Source: Schistocerca nitens (Eukaryota; Arthropoda; Insecta; Orthoptera; Acrididae). Taken from it: DNA of 64,000 bases. The stretch lies in NCBI RefSeq assembly GCF_023898315.1, contig NC_064617.1:717977202-718041201 (forward strand), given 5' to 3'. The position numbers and the translations under genes are program-made. The notes under the pieces were generated by a model. The model made no database searches. It was not told the DNA's origin and was given only the letters and a program-made list of their open reading frames with translations. Positions 46,127 through 57,424 of this stretch are shown here, piece after piece. Numbering within the stretch: position 1 is the first letter of the stretch; every line of letters starts with the position of its first letter.

Positions 46127-47548
46127 CACTCCTGGAAATTGAAATAAGAACACCGTGAATTCATTGTCCCAGGAAGGGGAAACTTTATTGACACATTCCT
46201 GGGGTCAGATACATCACATGATCACACTGACAGAACCACAGGCACATAGACACAGGCAACAGAGCATGCACAATGTCGGCACTAGTACAGTGTATATCCA
46301 CCTTTCGCAGCAATGCAAGCTGCTATTCTCCCATGGAGACGATCGTAGAGATGCTGGATGTAGTCCTGTGGAACGGCTTGCCATGCCATTTCCACCTGGC
46401 GCCTCAGTTGGACCAGCGTTCGTGCTGGACGTGCAGACCGCGTGAGACGACGCTTCATCCAGTCCCAAACATGCTCAATGGGGGACAGATCCGGAGATCT
46501 TGCTGGCCAGGGTAGTTGACTTACACCTTCTAGAGCACGTTGGGTGGCACGGGATACATGCGGACGTGCATTGTCCTGTTGGAACAGCAAGTTCCCTTGC
46601 CGGTCTAGGAATGGTAGAACGATGGGTTCGATGACGGTTTGGATGCACCGTGCACTATTCAGTGTCCCCTCGACGATCACCAGTGGTGTACGGCCAGTGT
46701 AGGAGATCGCTCCCCACACCATGATGCCGGGTGTTGGCCCTGTGTGCCTCGGTCGTATGCAGTCCTGATTGTGGCGCTCACCTGCACGGCGCCAAACACG
46801 CATACGACCATCATTGGCACCAAGGCAGAAGCGACTCTCATCGCTGAAGACGACACGTCTCCATTCGTCCCTCCATTCACGCCTGTCGCGACACCACTGG
46901 AGGCGGGCTGCACGATGTTGGGGCGTGAGCGGAAGACGGCCTAACGGTGTGCGGGACCGTAGCCCAGCTTCATGGAGACGGTTGCGAATGGTCCTCGCCG
47001 ATACCCCAGGAGCAACAGTGTCCCTAATTTGCTGGGAAGTGGCGGTGCGGTCCCCTACGGCACTGCGTAGGATCCTACGGTCTTGGCGTGCATCCGTGCG
47101 TCGCTGCGGTCCGGTCCCAGGTCGACGGGCACGTGCACCTTCCGCCGACCACCGGCGACAACATCGATGTACTGTGGAGACCTCACGCCCCACGTGTTGA
47201 GCAATTCGGCGGTACGTCCACCCGGCCTCCCGCATGCCCACTATACGCCCTCGCTCAAAGTCCGTCAACTGCACATACGGTTCACGTCCACGCTGTCGCG
47301 GCATGCTACCAGTGTTAAAGACTGCGATGGAGCTCCGTATGCCATGGCAAACTGGCTGACACTGACGGCGGCGGTGCACAAATGCTGCGCAGCTAGCGCC
47401 ATTCGACGGCCAACACCGCGGTTCCTGGTGTGTCCGCTGTGCCGTGCGTGTGATCATTGCTTGTACAGCCCTCTCGCAGTGTCCGGAGCAAGTATGGTGG
47501 GTCTGACACACCGGTGTCAATGTGTTCTTTTTTCCATTTCCAGGAGTG
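46127..47548 (-). mobile_element. Near-intact Tc1-like element (1.42 kb) in the second RTE copy
   Basis: Terminal repeats cactcctggaaattgaaat (left) and complement cactcctggaaatggaaaaa (right) are flanked by TA at 46125-46126 and 47549-47550. Removing the element and one TA restores the LINE sequence (gaagaaata|catcaattcatcg). It contains one uninterrupted transposase gene. Its low decay compared with all other elements in the window suggests a recent arrival. Confidence 0.96.
46282..47304 (-). CDS. Tc1-family transposase, 340 aa, apparently intact
   Basis: A DDE transposase that would excise and insert its element at TA dinucleotides in the nucleus. I choose the ATG at 47304 (MPRQRGREPYVQ) rather than the longer frame, because it gives 340 residues, the usual Tc1 length, and starts at the family's N-terminal MPR. 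Residues about 14-55 form the first helix-turn-helix (DFERGRIVGMREAGWTYRRI); about 75-125 the second. Catalytic blocks: Asp155 (FSDESRF), Asp244 (QQDNARPH) and Glu277 (SPDLSPIEHVW). There are 32 residues between the second Asp and the Glu, two fewer than in canonical Tc1 and in copy B here. All three catalytic residues are present and there is no stop. Arg-rich linkers around 50-75 are GC-rich. Whether the protein is active cannot be judged from sequence alone. Confidence 0.93.
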   Translation of the reverse strand: MPRQRGREPYVQLTDFERGRIVGMREAGWTYRRIAQHVGREVSTVHRCCRRWSAEGARARRPGTGPQRRTDARQDRRILRSAVGDRTATSQQIRDTVAPGVSARTIRNRLHEAGLRSRTPLGRLPLTPQHRAARLQWCRDRREWRDEWRRVVFSDESRFCLGANDGRMRVWRRAGERHNQDCIRPRHTGPTPGIMVWGAISYTGRTPLVIVEGTLNSARCIQTVIEPIVLPFLDRQGNLLFQQDNARPHVSRATQRALEGVSQLPWPARSPDLSPIEHVWDWMKRRLTRSARPARTLVQLRRQVEMAWQAVPQDYIQHLYDRLHGRIAACIAAKGGYTLY

Positions 47549-49252
47549 TACATCAATTCATCGACGAAGGAAGGAAGTGCAAAAATGTTCCGGGAAATTT
47601 AGTAAGAGAGAGAAATAAGTCACTTAGGAATTGAATAAACAGAAATTGCAGGAAAACTAAGGAGAAATGGCTGCAGGAAAAACGTGAAGAAATCGAAAAA
47701 GAAATGGTCATCGGAAGGATGGATTCAGCATGTAGAAATAACAGAAGCAAATTTCGGTGAAATTCGATATGAAGAGTACGGTGACAATTCCAGTGTTAAG
47801 TGCATAGGCGAGAGCGAATAGGCGGAAAGAGCACATTGATGGCCTCTATGAGTGGGAGGATTTGTCTGGTAATGTGACGGAGGAGGAAATGGTAGTCGAT
47901 ATGGTAGACACAGTAGTAGAGTCAGAGTATAATAGAGTTTTAGAAGACTTGCGACCAAATAGGGGACAGAAGAGATAGATTACATTCCTTCGAAATTTAT
48001 GAAATAACTGGTGGAAGTGGTAAACAAGCTACTATTCTAGTTGGTGGTAGGATCTATAAGTCTGGAGACATACCATCAGAGTTTTGGAAAAATCTCACTC
48101 ACATAATCCCGAAGACTCCAACGGCAGATATATTCAAGAACTATTGCACGATCAGTTAACGGCCCATGCAATCAAGTTGCTGACTAGAATAATATACAGA
48201 ATAATGGAAAAGAAAACTGAGGATCAGTTAGATGATGAGCAGTTTGGCTTTAGGAAAGGTAAAGGCACCAAAGATGCAAGACCTAAGAAAAACCTAGACA
48301 CTTTCGGCTTAAAAGAAGTATTTGACATTTTAAAATTGTGCAATATGTTCGAAATTCTTAGAAAAATAGAAATAAGCTGTAGAGCAAGACGGGTAATATA
48401 CAATGTGTACATGAACCGTGAGAAAATAAAGGAAAATGGAAGACCAAGAATGAACTCCTCGGACTAATTAGGGTTCTAGACAAGGAAACAATCTTTCTAT
48501 TCTACTGTTCAATGTATACATCGAAGAAGCAATGATGGACATAAAAGAAAGTTTCAAGAGTGCAATTAAAACTCAGGGTGAAAGGATATCAGTGATAGTA
48601 GTTCCTGTTGGCTCTGTTAATGCGAGGAACAACTATAGATGTGTTGTGTAGAAAAATCAGCCTAATGAGTACAGAATATGGATTGAAAGTAATCTGAAGA
48701 AAAACGAAAGTAATGAGGAGTAGCAGAAATGAGATCAACTATTAAATAAATATAAGAAAATTAGGACCACGAGGCAGACGAAGTGGAGGAGTTGTGATAA
48801 CTGGGAAACTAAAAACATAAGACAGTCGAAGCAGGGAGAACATAAAAAACAAACTAGCACAGGCAAAGTGTGCATTCATGGCCAAGTGGACTCTACTAGT
48901 ATCAAACATAGGCCATAATTTGAGAAAGAAATTTATGAGAAGGTACGTTTGAAGTGCAGCACTGTATGGTAGTGCATCATATACTACGGGAAAACCGTAA
49001 AAGAAGAGGATCGAAGCGTTTCAGGTATGGTGCTGTAGAAGGATGCAGAAAATTATTTAGGATGATAAGGAATGAGGAGGTTTTCAGCAGAATGGGTGAA
49101 GATAGGAAATGACAAGAAGAAGGGTCAGGGTGATAAGACGTGAGTTGTGACTTCAGGGAATAACTTAAACGGTACTAGATGGAGCTGTAGAGAGTAAAAT
49201 CGTTAGCAAAGACGGAGATTGGAACACATCCAACAAATAATTGACGACGTAA

Positions 49253-49636
49253 GTACGACCATGAGAGACATCTCTGTGCCTTTTTTTAATTTCCGAATAA
49301 ATTAATGCTCCATGCCGGTCGAGTGACACTACAACTGACCTTACACGTGTATCGTAGCGCCTATTACGTAACCAAAGTACTAATCCAATAATGGTACATT
49401 GCACTATGGTACACTTCCAAGAGCCAACGCACTACTCGAAATTAGGCGGTAGGTATGTACGTTGCTGGCATCTTTTTTTTCCAGCTGGCTGGAGATTTGC
49501 TTGGATCTAGGATGAGCACAAATAGAACATTTTACCAACATTATCACAATTTTATTTATGAGGTGACTTGAAATATAAGAATTACCATATATGGACTGTT
49601 CAGTCAAAAAAAGGTACATAACTACTATATTGAAAG
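49253..49636. other. Unrecognised DNA
   Basis: No gene or repeat recognised. Confidence 0.35.
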
Positions 49637-49648
49637 TAACGTGAGGAA

Positions 49649-49847
49649 AAATGGTTCAAATGGCTCTGAGCACAATGGAACTTAACTTCTGAGGTCATCA
49701 GTCCCCTAGAACTTAGAACTACTTAAACCTAACTATCCTAAGGACATCACACACATCCATGCCCGAGGCAGGATTCGAACCTGCGACCGTAACGGTCGCG
49801 CGGTTCCAGACTGTAACGCCTAGAGCCGCTTGGCCACTCCGACCGGC
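49649..49847 (-). mobile_element. tRNA-derived SINE (family 1), 12-bp target duplication (1 mismatch)
   Basis: Body starts near aatggttcaaatggctctg, head ends at gaccggc. taacgtgaggaa (49637-49648) and taacatgaggaa (49848-49859) flank it. Confidence 0.92.
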
Positions 49848-49859
49848 TAACATGAGGAA

Positions 49860-50487
49860 GTGAAACAAATTAACAGATATTTCAAAGAAAGCAGAGAACT
49901 TATAAATAATGAACGAAAAGTCATCTAACATATTTACTGACCGTTAACATGCTCTACCGAATACCACAAGATTATTTTTTCTTATTTTATGAGTTACGTC
50001 AAAAGGCCACATACTGTAGACTCTTTATATATCCAGATCAGAAAACAAAGTTCCAGAGGCTTAATTACTGAAGATTTATCAACACGAGAGATATTATTCT
50101 TATTAGCTTAGATATTTACCTAAAGTAGAGATGTATTTTTACATTAAGAACTCCTTAAACGGCTATTTAAATTTTAGAGATTCATTGACAGGAAATTTCA
50201 CTTTAGGAGGTAGATCAATGTACACGTTTCTGCTGGTGTAATTCACATATTTCTGTATCATGATGAAGTTCTTCATTTCACAGTGTAGATCAAGCTTACT
50301 CCTTGTGTTGTGTATGCGATTTGAGTTGTCTGATTTGTGCAGAAACCGACTCCTACAATCAAACAGATCAGAGAATATATTTACAAAGATTTCTGCATGA
50401 ATGCGTAGCGTGTAAACTACACATGACTGTACTGTTAACACTCTCTTTTGTTCCGTGTAAATTTTTGTTGCCTGTGGGTGGTTCTCC
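49860..50487. other. Unrecognised AT-rich DNA
   Basis: No gene or known repeat; the minus frame 50441-50163 has no motif. Confidence 0.35.
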
Positions 50488-51317
50488 TAGTACTGGCCAT
50501 TACAATTGCTGCACCAAGAAGAAATGCAGATGATAAACGGGTATTCATTGAACTAATATATTATACTAGAACTGACATGTGATTACATTTTCACGCAATT
50601 TGGGTGCATAGATCCTGAGAAATCAGTACCCAGAACAACCATGATACGCCTGGCCATTGAGTCAAACAGAGCTTGGATGGCGTGTACAGGTACAGCTGCC
50701 GATGCAGCCTCAACACGATACCACAGTTCATCAAGAGTACTGACTGGCGTATTGTGACGAGCCAGTTGCTCGGCCATCATTAACCAGACGTTTTCAATTG
50801 GTGAGAGATCTGGAGAATGTGCTGGCCAGGGCAGCAGTTGAACATTTTCTGTGTCCAGAAAGGCCCGTACAGAACCTGCAACATGCGGTCGTGCATAATC
50901 CTGCTGAAATGTAGGGTTTCACAGTGATCGAATGAAGGGTAGAGCCACGGGTCGTAACACATCTGAAATGTAACTTCCACTGTTCAAAGTGCCGTCAATG
51001 TGAACAAGAGGTGACCGAGACGTGTAACCAATGGCACCTCATACCATCACGTCGGGTGATACGCCAGTATGGCGATGGCGAATACACGCTTCCAATCTGC
51101 GTTCACCGCGATGTCGCCAAACACGGATGCGACCATCATGATGCTGTAAGCAGAACCTGGGTTCATCCGAAAAAATGACATTTTGCTATTCGTGCACCCA
51201 GGATCGTCGTTGGGTACACCATCGCAGGCGCTCCTGTCTGTAATGCAGCGTCAAGGGTAACCGCAGTCGTGGTCTCCGAGCTGCTGCTGCAAACGTCGTC
51301 GAACTGTTCGTGCAGAT
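50488..51317 (-). mobile_element. Tc1/mariner element copy C, left half only
   Basis: Same family as copies A and B. It starts with a worn terminal repeat (tactggccattacaattgct) and carries the transposase C-terminal half: 50980-50780, then 50780-50583 with VSTLDELWYRVEAASAAVPV and HAIQALFDSM. Near 51165 the first catalytic block reads FSDEP. It stops abruptly at 51317, where a gypsy LTR begins; the N-terminal half and right end are not found elsewhere in the window. Confidence 0.93.
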
Positions 51318-52168
51318 TGTAACCTCCTCACAATAATATACAATCATTAATATAAATAAATATCGTCATTCAGTGTAACCTGCCCACAAAATTCTTTCTG
51401 ATTTAATCTAAGCTCAAAATTCATTCACATTTAGCGTAACCTCAAAACAGAAAAATTCCTAAACCTCTCAACAGTAAAAATTATAATTATGTCATACACA
51501 TTTAGTGTAACGTCCCAATAAAAAATGAATTCAGTAATCTGGTAATAATACAATGTAACTAACCTCTCAATTAAACTGTCGCTCACTTATGACTTTCCAA
51601 TAATTCACAGTGAATTTAACCTGGTAAATTTTGGACGACAGCAGTGCTGCGTCATGGCCCTGAAAGATCATTCTGAATAAAAAAAGGAAAAATTCTTACC
51701 TCAATGAAGTCGCCGGATATATTTGCTCTTACAATAAATTTTTCCGGCACAGCTCTGTGCAATGCTGGCCGACCTATCTGTCATTTATGAAAGGAAGCAA
51801 CTGATTTTTCTATTGCAATAATCGGGATGATCATGGATGGGAGAAATTAGTAAATTCTTTAAATTGAAATGAATGGTTGTTAAAAGTTACTTTTTATGAG
51901 GAAGATTATTATTACGAGAGTTTTAAAACATTTACATGCGACTTGAGATAACATTACTACATATGCGCGAGGCTGCTTTTTACCTTATACAATAATACTC
52001 ACACGATACACCATACCAGACCAGAGCAGACTCCGGACTAGCAACAACTTACTGCTACAGCTACACAGTTCCTACTGCAGTCAGCACTGCTCTCTGGTCA
52101 GAGACCTTGCATATCGCAGGCAGCGCATGAGCAATACATCGAAATTACATCTGCTCGGACCTCTTACA
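51318..52168 (-). repeat. 3' LTR of the minus-strand gypsy element
   Basis: 851 bp. On the plus strand it runs from tgtaacctcctcac to cggacctcttaca, so it has TG...CA ends in either orientation. On the minus strand it begins tgtaagaggtccg, sharing tgtaag with the other gypsy LTR, and is preceded by the purine-rich agtggagggtta. No partner LTR is available for dating. Confidence 0.85.
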
Positions 52169-52180
52169 TAACCCTCCACT

Positions 52181-52200
52181 GGGGGGGGGGGGGGGGGGGG
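52181..52200. repeat. Run of 20 G
   Basis: Mononucleotide run immediately next to the polypurine tract. Length may be unreliable. Confidence 0.9.
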
Positions 52201-52386
52201 CAAAAATTTGGCAGCGATGGTGAGTCAACTGGACTTGCCATGAGCAACAAATTTTTCTAAAATCTACTTAATTAACTAAGTTTACAGTCACAGAGTATAT
52301 ACATATATATAGAAGTGCAGAACATGAAATGATATAGAGTGCACATGCACTGAGTACAGAACATATCAAGCAATGACAAAATGTAT

Positions 52387-52608
52387 ACGCAATGAGTACA
52401 AAACACATTAACAAATGACATAAAGTGCACACGCGCTGTATATATTTTTTACCAGTTTACAAGAACTAGGATACGCAATGAGTACAAAACATATTAATAA
52501 ATGACATAAAGTGCACATGCACTGTATATATTTTTTACCATTTTACAAGAACTAGGATACACAATGAGTACAAAACATATTAATAAATGACAAAGTGCAC
52601 ATGCACTG

Positions 52609-52610
<2 letters not shown>
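52387..52610. repeat. Tandem repeat, period about 86 bp
   Basis: cgcaatgagtacaaaacac starts at about 52388, recurs at about 52474 and, as acacaatgagtac, at about 52559, with a diverged partial unit before (ctgagtacagaacat). It lies in the gypsy 3' non-coding region. Confidence 0.88.

Positions 52611-52611
<1 letters not shown>

Positions 52612-52654
<43 letters not shown>
52612..52654. repeat. (TA)n microsatellite
   Basis: About 21 TA units directly after the 86-bp array. Confidence 0.95.
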
Positions 52655-52657
<3 letters not shown>

Positions 52658-53128
52658 AGAACTAGCAACGGAAAGGGAAGGATTGCATCATGGTTGTAGC
52701 ACAGTAGGTTGCACGTAGCTGCACTGAAAGTCCATATTTTTCTACAGAAGCACAACACCAAGTGAGACAATCTGAAGTTCTCTTCCCTGAAGTACTAATC
52801 AGTGTAGCCAAGACACTGAAATGTCGTATTAATATTCAATGTTATCATTTTGGTAGTATATTAGGTACACCAAACAGTGGGACCATAATAACATCTCCAT
52901 CGTTCAAGGTGGTGGACAGCATGATGTGTCAACACCACATTCTTGTAAGGTACACCAACGTAGAATTAGTGCAAAAACCAAATATAGTGCTCCATGATCA
53001 TGAGAATAGACAGGACAAACGGATATTGCAGTAATTTCTGGTAATTAGGTCAGAAGGTGAAGGACATTAAGTCTTATACTAGTCATCATAGAGAATTACA
53101 CTAGTCTATCAACCGATTTGAGTAATTG

Positions 53129-53755
53129 TTGGCACTCATTGCCTAGTTACTAAACATTTCTGTACTATGTATGGAGTATTACAGAACAGTATTCATAAGT
53201 CATCTGATTACACTAAATATTGGCACTCATTGGCCAGTTACAAACCATATTTATGCATTGTTCAGAAGTCATCATTCAAAGCAAGAGTTAATTAATGGCA
53301 TAGCATTAACATAATTCATCTAGTTATAGTAATCATTGGCACTCATTGGCCAGTTACAAACCATTTTATGCATTATTCAGAAGTGATCATTCAAAGCAAG
53401 AGTTAATTATTGGCATACCATTTACATAATTCATCTAGTTATAGTAATCATTGGCACTCATTGGCCAGTTACAAACCATTTTATGCATTATTCAGAAGTG
53501 ATCATTCAAAGCAAGAGTTAATTAATGGCATACCATTTACATAATTCATCTAGTTATAGAAATCATTGGCACTCATTGGCCAGTTACAAACCACTTTTAT
53601 GCATTATTCAGAAGTCATCATTCAAAGCAAGAGTTAATTAATAGCATAGCATTAACATAATTCATCTAGTTATAGAAATCATTGGCACTCATTGGCCAGT
53701 TACAAACCATTTTTGTGCATTATTCAGAAGTGATCATACAAAGCAAGAGTTAATG
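53129..53755. repeat. Tandem array, period about 115 bp
   Basis: ttggcactcattg starts at 53129, 53220, 53336, 53451, 53566 and 53682. The first unit is shorter (91 bp). Units share cagttacaaacca, gcattattcagaag and caaagcaagagttaat. Diverged pieces continue to about 54010. It is part of the gypsy 3' non-coding region. Confidence 0.93.
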
Positions 53756-55433
53756 AGTGTAGCATTAAGCTACTGGTATTCATATATGATATCATGTAAG
53801 CGATATAAGACAAATTTAAAATATAAAAAACAGTGGCATTCATTGCCCAGTTACAAAGTATTCATATACTTTTATAAAACATTATTCAGTATTATTCAGA
53901 AGTCATCATTCAAAATGAGAGTTAATTATTGGCATAGCATTTATAGAGTATAACAAAGATATTATTTACAGAAATTATTGGCATAGCATTTATGCATTAT
54001 TACAAAACATCATTCAGTATTACTCAGAACTCATCATTCAAGTGACATAGGACATATTTAAAATGTAACACACTGTAACTATTACTCAAGGTCTGTGGTC
54101 CAATAACACATAGACGTAATGTATTCAATACATCTGAGAAATCTGCATTATATTTAGTACTATAAATATCTCTTAAACTAGTAGCATTATTTGGGACTGG
54201 TAATACATTTTTTTGTGCCAGCAATGCATTGCGTTGGGATCGATAATTAATTGCTTGGGCATGAAAATATTTGCTTTTGACTTATTGCTGCAAATAAGGA
54301 TTAGTAACGTCATTCGTCATGAGTCAGCTGTAGCAAGGTTATGAAACAAGTAGAGTATATGTGATCACATTCATGAATGACACACACAAATGGGTAAAAA
54401 AAATGCAAGTACTAGAACAGGTTTAATAACTAACTGCTTATAGCACATTAATTTCATGAATAGCTTCTCCTGGAAAAAATACAAAATGGATTATTCAGCT
54501 GAAAGAAGAAACGCATATTATGCTGAAAAGTAGTGAACTTCGAATTAACAGGTAATGAAACGTGTACTCAATATGTATGTACTCTAGCTGTCCTTTCCAA
54601 AACCTTCAGTCATTATACCATGCGACATAAGACATACTGTCAAAACGAACTCCAACAAATACTTAAATAACTACATAGCATCTCTTAACTAATAGTAAAT
54701 ACAAAAACTTCATCATTATCCTCATCTGCAAAGAAAAACTTCATTATTCATATCATCATCATTCATTATCATCTGCAAAAAAGACACTTCATTATTCGTT
54801 ATTCATATTACCATTTACTTCATACAACTATTCATAGTATAGAGTTTCTTATTTCTAGCATATTTCATCACTAAAACTAGGATGTGTAGTTCTGTCTGAC
54901 AGCCTGCATCAATCGCCTCGTATTCTGAAAGAAAAAAAATTAGTTAAGACTGCTATCATACGATGTGTATAGTATATTCTTGTTAATGCTTGTTAATTCT
55001 GATACATTTACTCCTCATCACAAGGTATTCCATTTTCTTTCGTTCATTCCGAAGGTCAAATTCCGGTTTCATAGTAATCCACTGTGGTTTGTTTAATTTA
55101 TGTCTTTTACACGTTATTGCTTTCTGAAAATGATGAATAAGGATTAATATCTTGCATTTAAATCATATACCCATTAAATAAAAACTTGTTTCTAGTGATA
55201 TAATTAAGCATACAGCATAGCATGACAGAAAACGTATTATGTCAAAAACATAGAGTGTTCAGGTGCAAAAATGTACACACAGTCTCATAATGCAGTAGCC
55301 AAAAGTGTAGAAAAGTCAAGATATTGAGATATCATAAGGAAAAATGTTAAAGTCAACTGGTGTTTGTTATACCTTAAAGATTTCGTAGTGCATACAAACA
55401 AAACAGGAAAACAATCATACATACACGAAAAAT
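53756..55433. other. Remainder of gypsy 3' non-coding region
   Basis: AT-rich. Diverged array units to about 54010, then no feature except short imprecise repeats (cttcattatt/cattcattat) near 54710-54810. No frame resembles env. Confidence 0.6.
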
Positions 55434-55690
55434 GGAAAATGTGCACGGTCTGATATATATAACAAGAAAAGCGACCTGCTAACCTTATCTTGCCGGGCAC
55501 TTGCCAAGAAAAAATACGATAATCATCAGTAAGTAGTCACATAGATAGAATTGCATAAGTGGTCACAAAATATGTAAGTTTATCTGGAAAAATGTGCACG
55601 GTCTGATGTGTAACGACAAGAAAAGCGACCTGCTAACCTTACCTTGCCGGGCACTTGCCAGGAAAAAATACGATAATCATCAGTAAGTGT
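55434..55690. repeat. Direct duplication, about 100-bp units
   Basis: gaaaatgtgcacggtctgat at about 55435 and aaaaatgtgcacggtctgat at about 55590. Both continue through aagcgacctgctaacctta and atacgataatcatcagtaag with few changes. It lies just downstream of the integrase stop. Confidence 0.9.
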
Positions 55691-55742
55691 TCATGTAAAT
55701 ATCTGCAAATGGCATTACAGTGCGACAAATCATAAAGTATGT

Positions 55743-57262
55743 TCATTCAATAAAGGGTTTAATATAGGAGACATGGTGATTGCCTTTACTTTTTCTGTTC
55801 CTCAAAGTTTCGACGTGTACTACATTGGGGTGAGGAATGCTGCGAATTCTGTATGGACCTGCATATAGAAGCTCAAATTTACTGCATCTACTCTTTCCTC
55901 TGTTGGATAAATAATGTGTGCGTACTAATATCTTCTGAACAATGTGAAAGTCACGGCGAGTACAAACCTGTTTTTGCTGTCTTCTCCGGCGCTCTGCGGC
56001 ACGTTTGATGTTGTTCAGCGCAATGTCAATTATTTCATGGTGTCGTAGTCGACGAGATGTAGGAAAGGATACTAATTCTTTAATTTTGTTAGGTGGTTCA
56101 ACATTTTTCAATATAACAGTCGGAGATAGCATAGTAGATTCATTTGGTATGGAGTTAATTACATCCTGGAATGACAGCATGTGTGTATCCCAATCAATAT
56201 GTTTTTTATAGCAGTATATTCTACATAGTTTACCAATTTCTTTCATTAGTCGTTCACAAGGGTTCGAAGAAGCGTGATATTTGGATATATAGATCAGAGA
56301 AATGTTTCTTGTTCCTAACATACGTGTCCATATAGCAGATCGAAATTGTGGTCCATTGTCGGAAATTACTTTCAATACATGCCCTACATGAAATAGAAAA
56401 TGTTTTACAAAGGCTTTCGAAACAGATTTAGCAGTAGCTTTGCGTAACGGAGTGAAGGTAACAAATTTCGAAGTGAGTTCAACAGCGACAAAGATGTAGC
56501 AAAATCCTCTATTAGATCTGGGAATCGGATCAAAAATGTCTACAGCGGCCATGTGTCTCAATTTAACAGGTACAATGGGATGTAACGGAGGAATATGTAA
56601 AGTCGTGTCTGACTTAGCTTTCTGGCAGATTTTACATGACGCTAAAACTCGTCGAATACGTTTCTCCATGTTGGAAAAATAACAGTTCTGTCTCAGTATA
56701 AGAAAACATTTTCTGGCTCCATAATGTGCGTAAATTAAATGAGTATACCAAATTAATTTGTTAACCAGTTCGTCAAGAATGCATAGTAACCAATTGTTGC
56801 TGTCAGGGTGATAGCGGCGAAACAGAATATTATTGCGTACAGTGTAATAGTTTCTAATGGTAACATTATTCCTATCTTGCCAAAGGCGTTTAATTTCTTT
56901 CCATACGTTGTCTTTACTCTGCTCTTGTGCTATGTCTCGTAATGACGCCGAAATAAAATTTTCGAATGCAACTTGTTGAATATACATGACGCTAAAATTT
57001 GCTTGGCAGAAGTTGGTTGCGATGTCTTGCTGATTGTTGCTGAGAGAACGGGATAGTGCGTCTGCTACAACATTTTGTGTACCGGGAATGTGAACAATTG
57101 TAAAATTAAATTCCTGTAAATAAAGTTTCCATCTGCTTAACCTGTCATGTGTAAATTTTGCTGAAAGTAAAAACTGTATAGCTCTATGATCCGTGTAAAC
57201 GGTAGTGTGTCTTCCATAAAGAAAATGCCTAAATCTCGCAAATGCCCATACAACACATAATG
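55743..57262 (-). pseudogene. Gypsy pol, RNase H and integrase part
   Basis: After the SINE the frame gives the RNase H C-terminal part (LCVVWAFARFRHFLYGRHTT, YTDHRAIQFL), then the integrase that inserts element cDNA. The zinc-binding region includes HLIYAHYGARKCF and ASCKICQKAK. The catalytic core has an Asp in MAAVDIFDPIPRS, an Asp in VISDNGPQFRS and a Glu in SSNPCERLMKEIG. The C-terminal module has AGPYRIRSIPHPNV (GPY/F type) and ends HVSYIKPFIE. No chromodomain is visible. This half is open over about 500 codons and its catalytic residues look preserved, but it is cut from the RT half by the SINE. Confidence 0.92.
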
Positions 57263-57424
57263 CTGCTGAGGTCATAAATCCCCTAGAACTTAGAACTACT
57301 TAAACCTAACTAACCTAAGGACAACACACACATCCATGCCCGAGGCAGGATTCGAACCTGCGACCGTAGCGGTCGCGCGGTTCCAGACTGTAGCGCCAGA
57401 ACCGCTCGGCCACCAGCGGCCGGC
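57263..57424 (-). mobile_element. tRNA-derived SINE (family 1), truncated, inside gypsy pol
   Basis: Head ends gcggccggc; the tail side is truncated at ctgctgaggtcat. aacacataatg at 57252-57262 and 57425-57435 is the target duplication. It interrupts the RNase H domain and introduces a stop. Confidence 0.95.

Larger units (their letters stand above)
44380..49252 (+). pseudogene. Second RTE-type LINE family, heavily decayed
   Basis: The 5' leader (about 44400-44830, with a tRNA-like cctgggttcgaacccag inside) is followed by endonuclease remains (44930-45480; GDLNVVVGEG near 45082, EEEVHLKKDC near 45225). After two insertions come the linker (47551-48070) and RT remains (48084-48467; DDEQFGFRKGKGT, then frame loss). 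The FADD region near 48595 is destroyed. The C-terminal region (48860-49240) still shows FMAKWTLLVSNIGHN-type and VEHI-type residues across frames. It ends without a tail at about 49252. Many stops and indels indicate an old copy. It differs from the 3.7-, 26.5- and 41.6-kb copies and is closest to a sister family I recall from locust genomes. Confidence 0.85.

Noticed and set aside
46282-47556. A 424-residue transposase with an 84-residue N-terminal extension
   Set aside because: The extra frame runs through the terminal repeat into the flanking LINE. The ATG at 47304 gives the normal family length.
46273-47634. Several plus-strand frames of 70-180 codons across the Tc1 element
   Set aside because: They are shadows of the GC-rich minus-strand transposase and lack any motif of their own.
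53129-53755. CRISPR-like spaced repeat
   Set aside because: Units of about 115 bp are similar along their whole length with no unique spacers, and the setting is a eukaryotic retrotransposon. It is an ordinary tandem array.
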